Source: Halioglobus sp.
Lineage (GTDB): Bacteria > Pseudomonadota > Gammaproteobacteria > Pseudomonadales > Halieaceae
Reading direction: 5' to 3'
Assembly (NCBI GenBank): GCA_020443425.1
Contig: JAGRIE010000018.1
Span: 1-64,000 of the forward strand
DNA: 64,000 bases
The translations under genes and the position numbers were made by a program. Shown piece after piece: positions 56,171 to 64,000 of the stretch (position 1 is its first letter; each line of letters begins with the position of its first letter). The notes beneath the pieces are model-generated. The model saw only the letters and a list, made by a program, of their open reading frames with translations. It searched no databases and had not been told where the DNA came from.

Positions 56171-56485
56171 TCAGTCGAGGTAGATGTCGCCGCCGCTGAG
56201 CGTGAACGGGACAGGGTTCAGTGACTCGCCGAGGCAGGGCCCGCCGACACACTCGCCGGTCTGGGCAATGAAATTCGCAGCGTGGCGCTGGCATTGGATC
56301 AGCAGGCCGTCGCTGCTGGCGACTGATCCGCCCTCCGGGTCCAGCGTCTCCCGGGTGTGTGGGCAGAGGTTTTCATAGACGTATAGCTGTGTATTACTGC
56401 GCACAATCAGCAGTGCCCGGCCACCGCTGTGGATGCCGTGGGCGCTGTTGTCTGGAAAGTCATCGAGGTTGCCGATCAGGCTCAT
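56171..56485 (-). CDS. Rieske [2Fe-2S] protein
   Basis: A 104-residue stand-alone Rieske domain with both ligand pairs: CPHTRETL (Cys-x-His) and CQRHAANF (Cys-x2-His). An extra Cys pair (ECVGGPC) follows the second box. Such small proteins often serve as electron carriers for oxygenases. The ATG at 56485 gives the usual start (MSLIGNLDDFPD); the longer frame to 56575 runs almost to the next gene. It is convergent with the aminotransferase and divergent from the peptidase. Confidence 0.8.
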   Translation of the reverse strand: MSLIGNLDDFPDNSAHGIHSGGRALLIVRSNTQLYVYENLCPHTRETLDPEGGSVASSDGLLIQCQRHAANFIAQTGECVGGPCLGESLNPVPFTLSGGDIYLD

Positions 56486-56577
56486 GCAGTACTGCTTTTC
56501 CCGGGTTCGCGGTAGGATGTGGGTGTATTGTGCCGAATCCGGCGCAGGGATGAAAACGCTTTTTGGAGTGGCCATTG

Positions 56578-57294
56578 ATGCCCAGTACGCTCACCCCCCG
56601 ACAGTTGACGGGACTGGACGACTCTCATCTGGTGACGCTGGCCGACGGCCACCGCCTGCAGGCTGAGGTCGCGCAGGCGTTTGCGGCGCTGCAGGCCGCG
56701 GCGCTCACCGCGGGATTTGAACTGGCCATCGCCAGCAGCTTCCGGCCGTTCTCGCGGCAGCTGGCGATCTGGAACGGCAAGGCCAGCGGCGCACGCCCGG
56801 TGCACGATGACGCCGGCCGCGCGGTGTCGATGGCGGCGCTGTCGGCGCGGGAAAAACTGCACGCTATCCTGCGCTTCTCCGCGATACCGGGCACCTCCAG
56901 GCATCACTGGGGCACCGATCTCGATGTCTACGACGCGGCGGCGATGCCGCTCGGCTACCCGTTGCAGTTGTCGCCACCGGAGGTGGCCACCGGCGGCCTG
57001 TTTGACCCGCTGCACTGCTGGCTGGACGAGCGTATGGCGGCGGGTGAGTCGCACGGCTTTTACCGGCCCTATGCCAGCGACCGTGGCGGCGTGGCGCCGG
57101 AGCGCTGGCATCTCAGTTACGCGCCGCTGTCGGTGGTCTGTGCACAGGGCTGCGACCGCGCGGTACTGGCCGCCTGCTGGCAGTGTGACGACAGTGCGGA
57201 TACGTTACTGTTGCGCGAGGAGATAGAAAAGGATCTGGACGGATTGCTGGCCCGCTATGTGCACGTGCCGGAGGGATGGTGTCCGCCGCCCTGA
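56578..57294 (+). CDS. VanY-like D-alanyl-D-alanine carboxypeptidase family protein
   Basis: A 238-residue M15 zinc peptidase-like protein. The motif SRHHWGTDLDVYD supplies His and Asp zinc ligands, and ERWHLSYAP the third His with the catalytic Glu. SSFRPFSRQLAIWNGK is the usual N-terminal block. No signal peptide is evident, which is odd for a cell-wall enzyme. The ATG at 56578 has GGAG about nine bases upstream. Confidence 0.85.
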   Translation: MPSTLTPRQLTGLDDSHLVTLADGHRLQAEVAQAFAALQAAALTAGFELAIASSFRPFSRQLAIWNGKASGARPVHDDAGRAVSMAALSAREKLHAILRFSAIPGTSRHHWGTDLDVYDAAAMPLGYPLQLSPPEVATGGLFDPLHCWLDERMAAGESHGFYRPYASDRGGVAPERWHLSYAPLSVVCAQGCDRAVLAACWQCDDSADTLLLREEIEKDLDGLLARYVHVPEGWCPPP

Positions 57295-57320
57295 GGCGGG
57301 CGGCGGTGCAGTGCGCGGGG

Positions 57321-57965
57321 TTACTCTTTTGATTTCGCTTTCTGGTGCAGGTGGCCGTAGTGGTTCTGGTAATCCAGTTCCGCAGCGGCGATCACTTTCA
57401 GCGCTTCTTCGCGACCGTAGACGTAGTCCACCTTGATGTCGATTTCCTTGCCGGGCACCATTTTGTAGGTAGAGAAATAGTGCTGCAGGCGCTCGGTCTT
57501 GATCGAGGGCAGGTCATCGATGTCGTAGACGTCACCCCAGATATTGTCACCCTCCAGTACCGCGATGATCTTGTCGTCGGCTTCGCCGCCGTCAATCATC
57601 TGGATACCACCTACGACGCGCGCTCTGAGCACGATGTCGGCGCGGGTGATGTGGCGCTCGGAGTACACGCAGATGTCCAGTGGGTCGCCGTCCGCAACGT
57701 CCACGCCATCACAGCGTTTGGCCACTTCCTCTGCGCAGTAGGTACGGGGAATGAAGCCGTACAGTGCGGGGGGGCTGGAGGTGGTGCGCTGGGGGCGGTC
57801 TACCATCAGGAAGCCGGACGCCTTGTCCAGTTCGTACTTGACCACATCGCTGGGCGTCATTTCGACGTAGACCTGGACGCATTCCTCAGGCTGGCCATCC
57901 GCCCGTGTGTGCAGGCCGTGCCAGGGGTGGCGGCGCCATCGGTTGAAATCGCTGTTGTTGTACAT
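57321..57965 (-). CDS. ppa: Inorganic pyrophosphatase
   Basis: Family I soluble pyrophosphatase, 214 residues. The metal-binding signature is DGDPLDICVY (near 93), with KYELDKASG and DDKIIAV at the expected places. It is somewhat longer than E. coli Ppa (176), with an N-terminal part starting MYNNSDFNRWRRHPWHGL. It lies downstream of a PPi-dependent phosphofructokinase on the same strand: two enzymes that compete for the same pyrophosphate. Confidence 0.93.
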   Translation of the reverse strand: MYNNSDFNRWRRHPWHGLHTRADGQPEECVQVYVEMTPSDVVKYELDKASGFLMVDRPQRTTSSPPALYGFIPRTYCAEEVAKRCDGVDVADGDPLDICVYSERHITRADIVLRARVVGGIQMIDGGEADDKIIAVLEGDNIWGDVYDIDDLPSIKTERLQHYFSTYKMVPGKEIDIKVDYVYGREEALKVIAAAELDYQNHYGHLHQKAKSKE

Positions 57966-58093
57966 GGATTCTCCTCAGATCAAGTGGGGTTAATAGGTCG
58001 TTTTCCGTGCTCAGGAGGCGCGCATTGTACCGATAACAGCGGGCGAAATCTTGCTACAATCGCGCAAAATTTCGCCTATCGGTGTGCGCCGGA

Positions 58094-59368
58094 CTAGAGT
58101 TTGAAGCGGGTCTTCAGCTTGCGGGGTACCGGCAGGTTTTTCAGCCGCACATAGTGGGGCAGGCCGTTTTTGTACGGCGGGTAGGCCTCGCCAGCGATCA
58201 GCGGCGCCAGGTATTCGCGGGCGGCGTCAGTGATGCCGAAGCCATCGCGGGTGATGTAACTGCGCGGCATTTTCTTCTCCACGTTGGCGACATCCTCCAG
58301 CGCCGCCTCGCCAATGGACCAGCTGTAGCGTTTGCCCTTGCCGCGCACGATGCACGGCATGATTGCGTTGTCGCCGCGCAGTGCGAATTTCACCGCGGCC
58401 TCGCCCAGCGCATACGCCTGGTCAACATCGGTCTGGGACGCGATGTGGCGCGCCGAGCGCTGCAGGTAGTCGGCCACGGCCCAGTGGTACTTGTAGCCGA
58501 GTTCCGCTTTGATCATCTGGGCCAGTTGCGGCGCGAGCCCGCCGAGCTGGCTGTGGCCGAAGGCGTCCTTGAGGCCGGACTCTGACAGGAAACGCCCGTC
58601 TTTATACTGGGCGCCCTCGGAGGCGACGATGACACAGTAGCCGTGCCGCTTGACCGTGCGCTTGACCCGCGCCATGAACTTGTCGCGGTTGAAGGCGATC
58701 TCCGGGAACAGGATGATGTGCGGGGCATCGCCCTCCTCGTTGGCCGCGAGGCCACTGGCCGCGGCGATCCAGCCCGCGTGGCGACCCATCACCTCCAGGA
58801 TGAACACCTTGGTGGAGGTCTCGCACATCGAGGCGACATCCATTGCCGCCTCGCGGGTGGAGATGGCGATATATTTGGCGACTGAGCCGAAGCCGGGGCA
58901 GTTGTCGGTCAACGGCAGGTCGTTGTCGATGGTTTTGGGGACATGGATGGCCTGCAGCGGGTAGCCCATAGTCTGGCTCAGCTGGGATACCTTGAGGCAG
59001 GTATCGGCGGAATCACCGCCACCATTGTAGAAGAAGTAGCCGATATTGTGCGCTTTGAAAACGTCGATCAGGCGCTCGTATTCCGCCCGGTTCTCCTCCA
59101 GGCTTTTCAGCTTGTGGCGGCAGGAGCCGAAGGCACCGGCCGGTGTGGTCAGCAGACCGCGTATGGCGGCCGCACTCTCCTTGCTGGTGTCGATCAGGTC
59201 CTCGCAGAGTGCCCCGATGATGCCGTTGCGCCCGGCGTAGACTTTCCCGATCTGGGGGCGGTGCTTTCTGGCGGTTTCGATAAGGCCGCAGGCAGTGGCG
59301 TTGATCACGGCTGTGACACCGCCGGACTGGGCGTAGAAGGCGTTCTTCGCTGGCATGTGCTGATCCAT
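58094..59368 (-). CDS. pfp: Pyrophosphate-dependent 6-phosphofructokinase
   Basis: Phosphorylates fructose-6-phosphate with pyrophosphate instead of ATP; the reaction is reversible. The 424-residue protein has GGGDSADT, with Asp in place of the Gly of ATP enzymes, and PKTIDNDLP, with the Lys typical of PPi use and the catalytic Asp. MGRHAGWIAAASG is the substrate loop. The second ATG (59356) is also possible as start. It is divergent from mpl. Confidence 0.93.
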   Translation of the reverse strand: MDQHMPAKNAFYAQSGGVTAVINATACGLIETARKHRPQIGKVYAGRNGIIGALCEDLIDTSKESAAAIRGLLTTPAGAFGSCRHKLKSLEENRAEYERLIDVFKAHNIGYFFYNGGGDSADTCLKVSQLSQTMGYPLQAIHVPKTIDNDLPLTDNCPGFGSVAKYIAISTREAAMDVASMCETSTKVFILEVMGRHAGWIAAASGLAANEEGDAPHIILFPEIAFNRDKFMARVKRTVKRHGYCVIVASEGAQYKDGRFLSESGLKDAFGHSQLGGLAPQLAQMIKAELGYKYHWAVADYLQRSARHIASQTDVDQAYALGEAAVKFALRGDNAIMPCIVRGKGKRYSWSIGEAALEDVANVEKKMPRSYITRDGFGITDAAREYLAPLIAGEAYPPYKNGLPHYVRLKNLPVPRKLKTRFKL

Positions 59369-59541
59369 TCCTATGTAGCGGGCGCTGTCCGTGGCCCGGT
59401 CAATTACATTCGAGGGTGAGTTGTAGGCCGATCATACGGGAATTACCGCAGCTTGTGGACAGCCGCGCCCATTTTGTCCGCCTGACTGTGGCACAAGTCA
59501 CACCCATGCTACTATGCCCGCTGTTTTGAGGAGCGCTTTTC

Positions 59542-60924
59542 TTGAAAGGTCATATTCATATTCTGGGTATCTGCGGTACCTTCATGGGCGGTATTGCACT
59601 GCTTGCCCGGGAGTTGGGCTATCGCGTCACGGGTTCGGACGCCAGTGTCTATCCGCCGATGAGCACGCAGCTGCGCGCGGCCGGAATCGACCTGATGGAG
59701 GGCTACCTGCCGGAACACCTGCAGCCGGCGCCGGACTGTGTGGTGGTGGGCAACGCGATGACGCGCGGCAATCCGCTGGTGGAGCACCTGCTGAACAGCG
59801 GCCTGCCCTACACATCGGGGCCGCAGTGGCTGGCAGAGCATGTGCTGCACCACAAATGGGTGCTGGCGGTATCCGGCACGCACGGCAAGACCACCACCAG
59901 CAGTATGCTGGCCTGGATATTGGAACACGCGGGCATGGCCCCCGGCTTCCTGATAGGCGGGGTGCCGGGTAATTTCGGCGTCTCCGCGCGCAGCGGCGCA
60001 TCCGACTTCTTTGTGGTGGAGGCCGACGAGTACGACACGGCTTTTTTCGACAAGCGCTCCAAGTTTGTTCACTACCGCCCGCGCACGCTGGCCATCAATA
60101 ACCTGGAGTTTGACCACGCCGATATCTTTGCCGACCTGGCGGCGATACAGCGGCAGTTCCACCACCTGGTGCGCTGTGTGCCCGGCGCGGGGCTGATCGT
60201 GTACCGGCACGGTGTGCCGGCAATCGATGAGACCCTGGCCATGGGCTGCTGGACGGAGTCCGCCTCCTTCGGGCTCGGCGGTGACAGCGGCGCCGACTGG
60301 CGCGCTGAACTGCTGGCGGAGGATGGCTCAGTGTTCCGCGCCACGTCCCCGGCGGGCGAGACCGTCGATGTGAACTGGTCGCACTGCGGCCGGCACAATG
60401 TCGAGAACGCGCTGACGGCGATGGCAGCCGCGCGTCATGTCGGTGTCGCGCCGACAGTCTCCGCCGCCGCACTGGCCGCATTCGCCGGTGTTAAACGGCG
60501 GCTGGAGCTGCTGGGCCAACCCGGGGGGGTGTCGCTGTATGACGATTTCGCCCATCACCCCACGGCCATCGCGACCACCCTGCAGGGGCTGCGTGCGCGC
60601 GCCGGCAGCGGGCGTGTCATCGCGCTGATTGAACCGCGCTCCAATACCATGCGTATGGGTGAACACCGCGGTCAGTTGACGGCGGCCACAGCGGCGGCCG
60701 ACAGGGTGTTCTGGTTTGAGCCCGCGGGCATGGACTGGTCGCTGGAGTCTGTGGTGGCGGACAGCGCAGTCCCGGCCACCACGGCCAACGATATCGATGA
60801 GCTGGTGCTGCAGGTGTCCCGCGAGGTGCACAGCGGCGACCAGGTGGTCATCATGAGCAACGGCGGTTTCGGCGGCATCCACCAGAAGCTGCTGGCACAA
60901 CTGCAGGAAACCTCCCCCGAATGA
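59542..60924 (+). CDS. mpl: UDP-N-acetylmuramate:L-alanyl-gamma-D-glutamyl-meso-diaminopimelate ligase
   Basis: Mpl reuses tripeptide from cell-wall turnover by joining it to UDP-MurNAc. The 460-residue Mur ligase has the N-terminal HILGICGTFMGGIALLAREL, the ATP loop SGTHGKTTTSSMLAW (near residue 113), and the C-terminal domain (LYDDFAHHPTAIATTLQGLR). The start is TTG at 59542 with GAGGAG about nine bases upstream. It overlaps the next gene by four bases. Confidence 0.94.
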   Translation: MKGHIHILGICGTFMGGIALLARELGYRVTGSDASVYPPMSTQLRAAGIDLMEGYLPEHLQPAPDCVVVGNAMTRGNPLVEHLLNSGLPYTSGPQWLAEHVLHHKWVLAVSGTHGKTTTSSMLAWILEHAGMAPGFLIGGVPGNFGVSARSGASDFFVVEADEYDTAFFDKRSKFVHYRPRTLAINNLEFDHADIFADLAAIQRQFHHLVRCVPGAGLIVYRHGVPAIDETLAMGCWTESASFGLGGDSGADWRAELLAEDGSVFRATSPAGETVDVNWSHCGRHNVENALTAMAAARHVGVAPTVSAAALAAFAGVKRRLELLGQPGGVSLYDDFAHHPTAIATTLQGLRARAGSGRVIALIEPRSNTMRMGEHRGQLTAATAAADRVFWFEPAGMDWSLESVVADSAVPATTANDIDELVLQVSREVHSGDQVVIMSNGGFGGIHQKLLAQLQETSPE

Positions 60925-63500
60925 ATTCGTCGCTGTTGTCTTTCTACGATGCGCTGGTATTGCGGCGCCCCTGGCTGTCGCTGCTGGTAATGGCGCTGCT
61001 GACAGCGGCGATGGCGACACAGTTGGGCAAGATCAAGATCGATGCCTCCGCCGATTCGCTGATGCTGCAGGGCGACCCGGCGCTGGAATTCTACCGGCAG
61101 GTCACTGAGGAGTACGCCACCGAGGACTTCCTGCTCATCACCTGGCAGCCGAAGGCGCCGCTGCTGTCGCCGGAGTCCCTGCAGCCGCTGCAGGAGATGG
61201 CGGATGCGCTGCGGGTGCTGGACGGTGTCTCCTCTGTCACCACGATCCTCGATGTGCCACTGCTGGAGAGCCCGCCGGTGACGCTGTCCGATATGACGGC
61301 CAGCGACCCGCTGCCGACACTGGCGCAGCCCGGCCTGGATCTGGATATGGTGATGCGCGAGTTCACCAGCAGCCCGATCTACGCCGACCTGCTGGTCAGT
61401 CGCGACGGCCAGATCAGCGCCGTACAGATCAACCTGCAGCGCGACGAGCGCTTCCAGACCCTGTTGCAGGCGCGCGAGGCGCTGCGTATCAAGCGCAGCA
61501 AGACGCCCTTGTCTGCAGACGAGGCAGCGGAGCTGGCGACGGTGGAGGCAGCCTTCAAGGAGCGCTCGGCGGTGGTGCTGGAGCGCGACGCGCAGCTGGT
61601 GAAACATGTGCGTGAGATCGCGGCACAGTACCGCGATGTGGCGCATCTGTTTGTCGGCGGCGTGCCGATGATCGCCGCCGATATGGTCAGTTTTGTAGCC
61701 AGTGACCTGCTGGTGTTTGGCAGTGCCATCCTGGGGCTGATGGCCCTGGTACTGGCTGTGATCTTCCGGCGCCCGAGCTGGGTGGTTATCCCGCTGGTGA
61801 CCTGCGGTATCACTGTCACCCTGATGCTAGGCCTGCTCGGTGCGCTCGACTGGCGCATGACCGTGATATCCTCCAATTTCGTCGCCGTGTTGCTGATCAT
61901 CACGTTCTCGATCGTGATTCACCTGATCGTGCGCTATCGCGAGCTGCACGCGCTGGACCCGGATGGCGATTTGCACGAGCGCGTGCTGCGCAGCATGGCC
62001 CTGATGGCCGTCCCCTGTTTCTATACCAGTATCACCACCATCGTCGCGTTTGTGTCGCTGGTGGTATCGGGTATCCAGCCGGTGATCGATTTTGGCTGGA
62101 TGATGACGATTGGCGTCTGCGTCGGCCTGTTGACTGCGTTTATTGTGGTGCCCTGCCTGATGCTGGTGTGGCCTGCGGGCAAGCCGCATCCGCACACCGG
62201 CGCAGGGCCGGCCCTCACTGCGCATTTCGCGCGCATCACTGACCACTACGGCCGCAGTATCCTGCTGGTCACGGTATTGCTGGTGATCCTCACCGCTGTC
62301 GGCATCAGCCGGCTGCAGGTGGAGAACCGCTTCATCGACTACTTCAGCAAGACGACGGAAATCTACCAGGGTATGGAGCTGCTGGATATCCAGCTCGGCG
62401 GTACCATACCGCTGGATATCATCCTCACGCCGCCGGACGAGGATGCGCCGCTGCCCGGCCTGGAGAACGTAGCGGTCGCCGCTGCACCACTGGATGCAGA
62501 CGACGAGTTCGCCGACGACTTTGCCGACGATGGCTGGGATGACGAGTTCAGCGACGATGTCGGTTTTGCCGGTACCGAGGACAGTTTCAAGCCGAGCTAC
62601 TGGTTCAGCCTGGCGGGTATGCGGGAGCTGGACAGGATTCACGCCTATGTCGACCAGCGGCCGGAGACCGGCAAGGTGTTGTCACTCTCTACCGTGTTTG
62701 CCGTGGTCAAGAACCTGATGGGGGAGGATATCGGCGGTGTGGAGCTGGCCATCGTGCAGAAGAGCTTCCCCGAGGATATGAAGAAGCTGATGGTCTCGCC
62801 CTATTATTCCGCGACTACCGACCAGGCCCGGCTAACGGTGCGGGTGAAGGAGACCAGCAAGGAGCTGCGCCGCGATGAATTCCTGCGCAGCGTGCGCAAG
62901 GACCTGGAGAACTCCCTCGGGCTGGCCCCGGACCGCGTGCAGTTCACCGGCATGCTGGTGCTGTACAACAATGTGCTGCAGAGCCTGTTCCGCTCGCAGA
63001 TACTGACCCTGGGAGCGGTGTTCGCCGCCATCCTGCTGATGTTCATGCTGTTATTCCGCTCCGTGCCGCTGGCGTTGATCACGCTGGCCCCCAATGCGCT
63101 GGCGGCCGGTATTGTGCTGGGCACCATGGGCCTGGTCGGCATCCCGCTGGATATCATGACCATCACTATCGCGGCAATTGTGGTCGGCATCGGTGTCGAT
63201 GACTGCATACACTATGTGCACCGGTTTATTGTGGAATTTGCCCGGGACCGCGACTACCGCGCCGCGATGTACCGCTGTCACAACAGCATCGGTCGCGCGA
63301 TGTACTACACCACGCTGACGGTGGTGATCGGTTTTGCGACGCTGACGCTGTCGAATTTCAATCCTAGTATCTATTTCGGCCTGCTGACGGTGCTGGCGAT
63401 GGTCGCCGCAGTACTCGGCGCATTGCTACTGCTGCCGCGATTGATTATCGTGTTCCAACCACTCGGCCCCGAGGGCGTGAAGGATGCAGTGTCGAACTGA
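60921..63500 (+). CDS. RND/MMPL-superfamily transporter
   Basis: An 859-residue transporter with the two-fold RND plan: helix 1 near residue 20-35, a large periplasmic loop, five helices (about 255-420) containing a sterol-sensing-like region, then helix 7 (about 445), a second loop and five helices (about 690-850). It has the size and helix spacing of MMPL/HpnN-type lipid or hopanoid exporters rather than of drug pumps. The second loop contains a very acidic stretch (about residues 527-555, Asp/Glu-rich). The cargo is unknown. It overlaps mpl by four bases and the next gene by 17. Confidence 0.85.
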   Translation: MNSSLLSFYDALVLRRPWLSLLVMALLTAAMATQLGKIKIDASADSLMLQGDPALEFYRQVTEEYATEDFLLITWQPKAPLLSPESLQPLQEMADALRVLDGVSSVTTILDVPLLESPPVTLSDMTASDPLPTLAQPGLDLDMVMREFTSSPIYADLLVSRDGQISAVQINLQRDERFQTLLQAREALRIKRSKTPLSADEAAELATVEAAFKERSAVVLERDAQLVKHVREIAAQYRDVAHLFVGGVPMIAADMVSFVASDLLVFGSAILGLMALVLAVIFRRPSWVVIPLVTCGITVTLMLGLLGALDWRMTVISSNFVAVLLIITFSIVIHLIVRYRELHALDPDGDLHERVLRSMALMAVPCFYTSITTIVAFVSLVVSGIQPVIDFGWMMTIGVCVGLLTAFIVVPCLMLVWPAGKPHPHTGAGPALTAHFARITDHYGRSILLVTVLLVILTAVGISRLQVENRFIDYFSKTTEIYQGMELLDIQLGGTIPLDIILTPPDEDAPLPGLENVAVAAAPLDADDEFADDFADDGWDDEFSDDVGFAGTEDSFKPSYWFSLAGMRELDRIHAYVDQRPETGKVLSLSTVFAVVKNLMGEDIGGVELAIVQKSFPEDMKKLMVSPYYSATTDQARLTVRVKETSKELRRDEFLRSVRKDLENSLGLAPDRVQFTGMLVLYNNVLQSLFRSQILTLGAVFAAILLMFMLLFRSVPLALITLAPNALAAGIVLGTMGLVGIPLDIMTITIAAIVVGIGVDDCIHYVHRFIVEFARDRDYRAAMYRCHNSIGRAMYYTTLTVVIGFATLTLSNFNPSIYFGLLTVLAMVAAVLGALLLLPRLIIVFQPLGPEGVKDAVSN

Positions 63501-63765
63501 CTGCGGTGCCTGCTGCATCGCCATTTCCATACACCGGCCATTTTTCGGCATGCCCGCCGGCAAACCCGCCGGGGTGCGCTGCGTACACCTGAGTGAGTCC
63601 ATGCGCTGCGGCGTGTTCGGTGATCCACGCCGACCGCCGGTCTGTGATGCCTTCATGCCCGAGCGCGAATATTGCGGTGACAGCCGCGAGCAGGCGCTGG
63701 CGCGGCTGTCGCAACTGGAGCGGGAAAGCGCGCCGGACACGGTCAGCGCCGGGAGTGCTGTGTGA
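63484..63765 (+). CDS. YkgJ family cysteine cluster protein
   Basis: A 93-residue protein with the CRTDCGACC motif at its start and further cysteines near residues 33, 42, 54 and 64, the pattern of the YkgJ zinc/iron-chelating family. Its role is unknown. It begins inside the transporter gene and overlaps the LON-domain gene by four bases (GTGA), so four genes from mpl on form one operon. Confidence 0.85.
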   Translation: MQCRTDCGACCIAISIHRPFFGMPAGKPAGVRCVHLSESMRCGVFGDPRRPPVCDAFMPEREYCGDSREQALARLSQLERESAPDTVSAGSAV

Positions 63766-64000
63766 CTGAGCTGCCGCTGTTTCCGCTGTCCGGTGTCCTG
63801 CTGCCGTTCGGGCGCATGCCGCTGCAGATCTTCGAGCCGCGCTATCTCGACCTGGTGCGCGATTGCATGAAGTCCGACAGCCCCTTTGGGGTGGTATGGA
63901 TACGCCGCGGTGCGGAGGTGGCGCAGCGCGGTCGGGCCTCCCCTGAACTCGGTGACTACGGCAGCTGTGCCCGCATTGTCGACTGGGACCAGCTGCCCAA
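63762..64000 (+). CDS. LON substrate-binding domain protein (partial, runs off the window)
   Basis: The first 79 codons of a protein starting at GTG 63762. LPLFPLSGVLLPFGRMPLQIFEPRY is the typical opening of the Lon N-terminal domain (key residues L-FPL, P-G, L-IFEPRY). In relatives, such short proteins contain this domain alone without the ATPase and protease parts. The rest lies beyond position 64000. Confidence 0.85.
   Translation, partial: MTELPLFPLSGVLLPFGRMPLQIFEPRYLDLVRDCMKSDSPFGVVWIRRGAEVAQRGRASPELGDYGSCARIVDWDQLP

Overview
The window is GC-rich, gene-dense chromosomal DNA of a gammaproteobacterium. The gene orders metY-rimP-nusA-infB-rbfA-truB-rpsO-pnp and dksA-gluQRS-cbrA-cbrB-pcnB-folK-panB-panC are those of the Pseudomonas/Cellvibrio side of the class. 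The sulfatase, the uronate-degrading genes, the sugar symporter and the nitrate genes suggest a marine, polysaccharide-using bacterium; Cellvibrionales/Halieaceae is my best guess, not proven. I see no CRISPR array, insertion sequence, prophage or rRNA.

Layout. 1-10.6 kb: a PHP-family lipoprotein gene whose signal peptide is cut by an amber codon, yaeQ, a MerR regulator divergent from birA-coaX, a DUF1439-like protein, a lipoprotein sulfatase, an aspartoacylase-like zinc protein, and bacterioferritin with its Fur-boxed ferredoxin gene bfd. 10.6-19.6 kb: initiator tRNA with a near-consensus promoter and a terminator, then the transcription/translation operon from rimP to pnp. 19.7-33.4 kb: a nitrate assimilation island made of a porin, nasT, nasS and a seven-gene operon (ABC transporter, FAD reductase, nirB, nirD, nasA). 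It has sigma54-type promoters and RNA leaders that look like targets of the ANTAR protein NasT. 33.4-46.7 kb (all minus strand): acs, panC, panB, a deoxynucleoside kinase, folK, pcnB, cbrB, cbrA, a small membrane protein, gluQRS and dksA. 46.8-54.9 kb: a uronate utilisation locus: a large lipoprotein of unknown fold, kduD, a sugar isomerase and kduI, divergent from a TetR regulator, a GH105 hydrolase and a GPH-family symporter. 55-64 kb: aminotransferase, Rieske protein, VanY-like peptidase, pyrophosphatase, PPi-dependent phosphofructokinase, mpl, an RND/MMPL transporter, a YkgJ-family protein and the start of a LON-domain protein.

The most interesting signal is the 487-base gap between cbrB and pcnB. 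On the minus strand it has an inverted repeat where an enhancer would sit, a sigma54 promoter with exact GG-N10-GC spacing, and about 300 nt with four clusters of AANAANAA (Hfq/Crc 'CA') motifs. The clusters form two repeated modules, each closing with a shared 13-base element and a hairpin. This is the position and anatomy of the Pseudomonas small RNA CrcZ. The acs gene nearby carries a perfect AANAANAA motif just upstream of its start codon. Together they suggest a CbrAB/CrcZ/Hfq carbon catabolite repression circuit in this lineage.

The second is the nitrate regulon. The porin leader folds on paper into a terminator-like stem followed by a U-run, with an ANTAR-type hexaloop (A1, G4) inside the stem. 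The nas operon leader has a similar hexaloop but no U-run. The nasT-nasS pair lies between these two leaders, so one nitrate sensor may control both outer-membrane entry and the assimilation operon. The third is the divergent uronate locus, with a perfect 14-bp palindrome between the two operons and a degenerate copy before the unknown lipoprotein.
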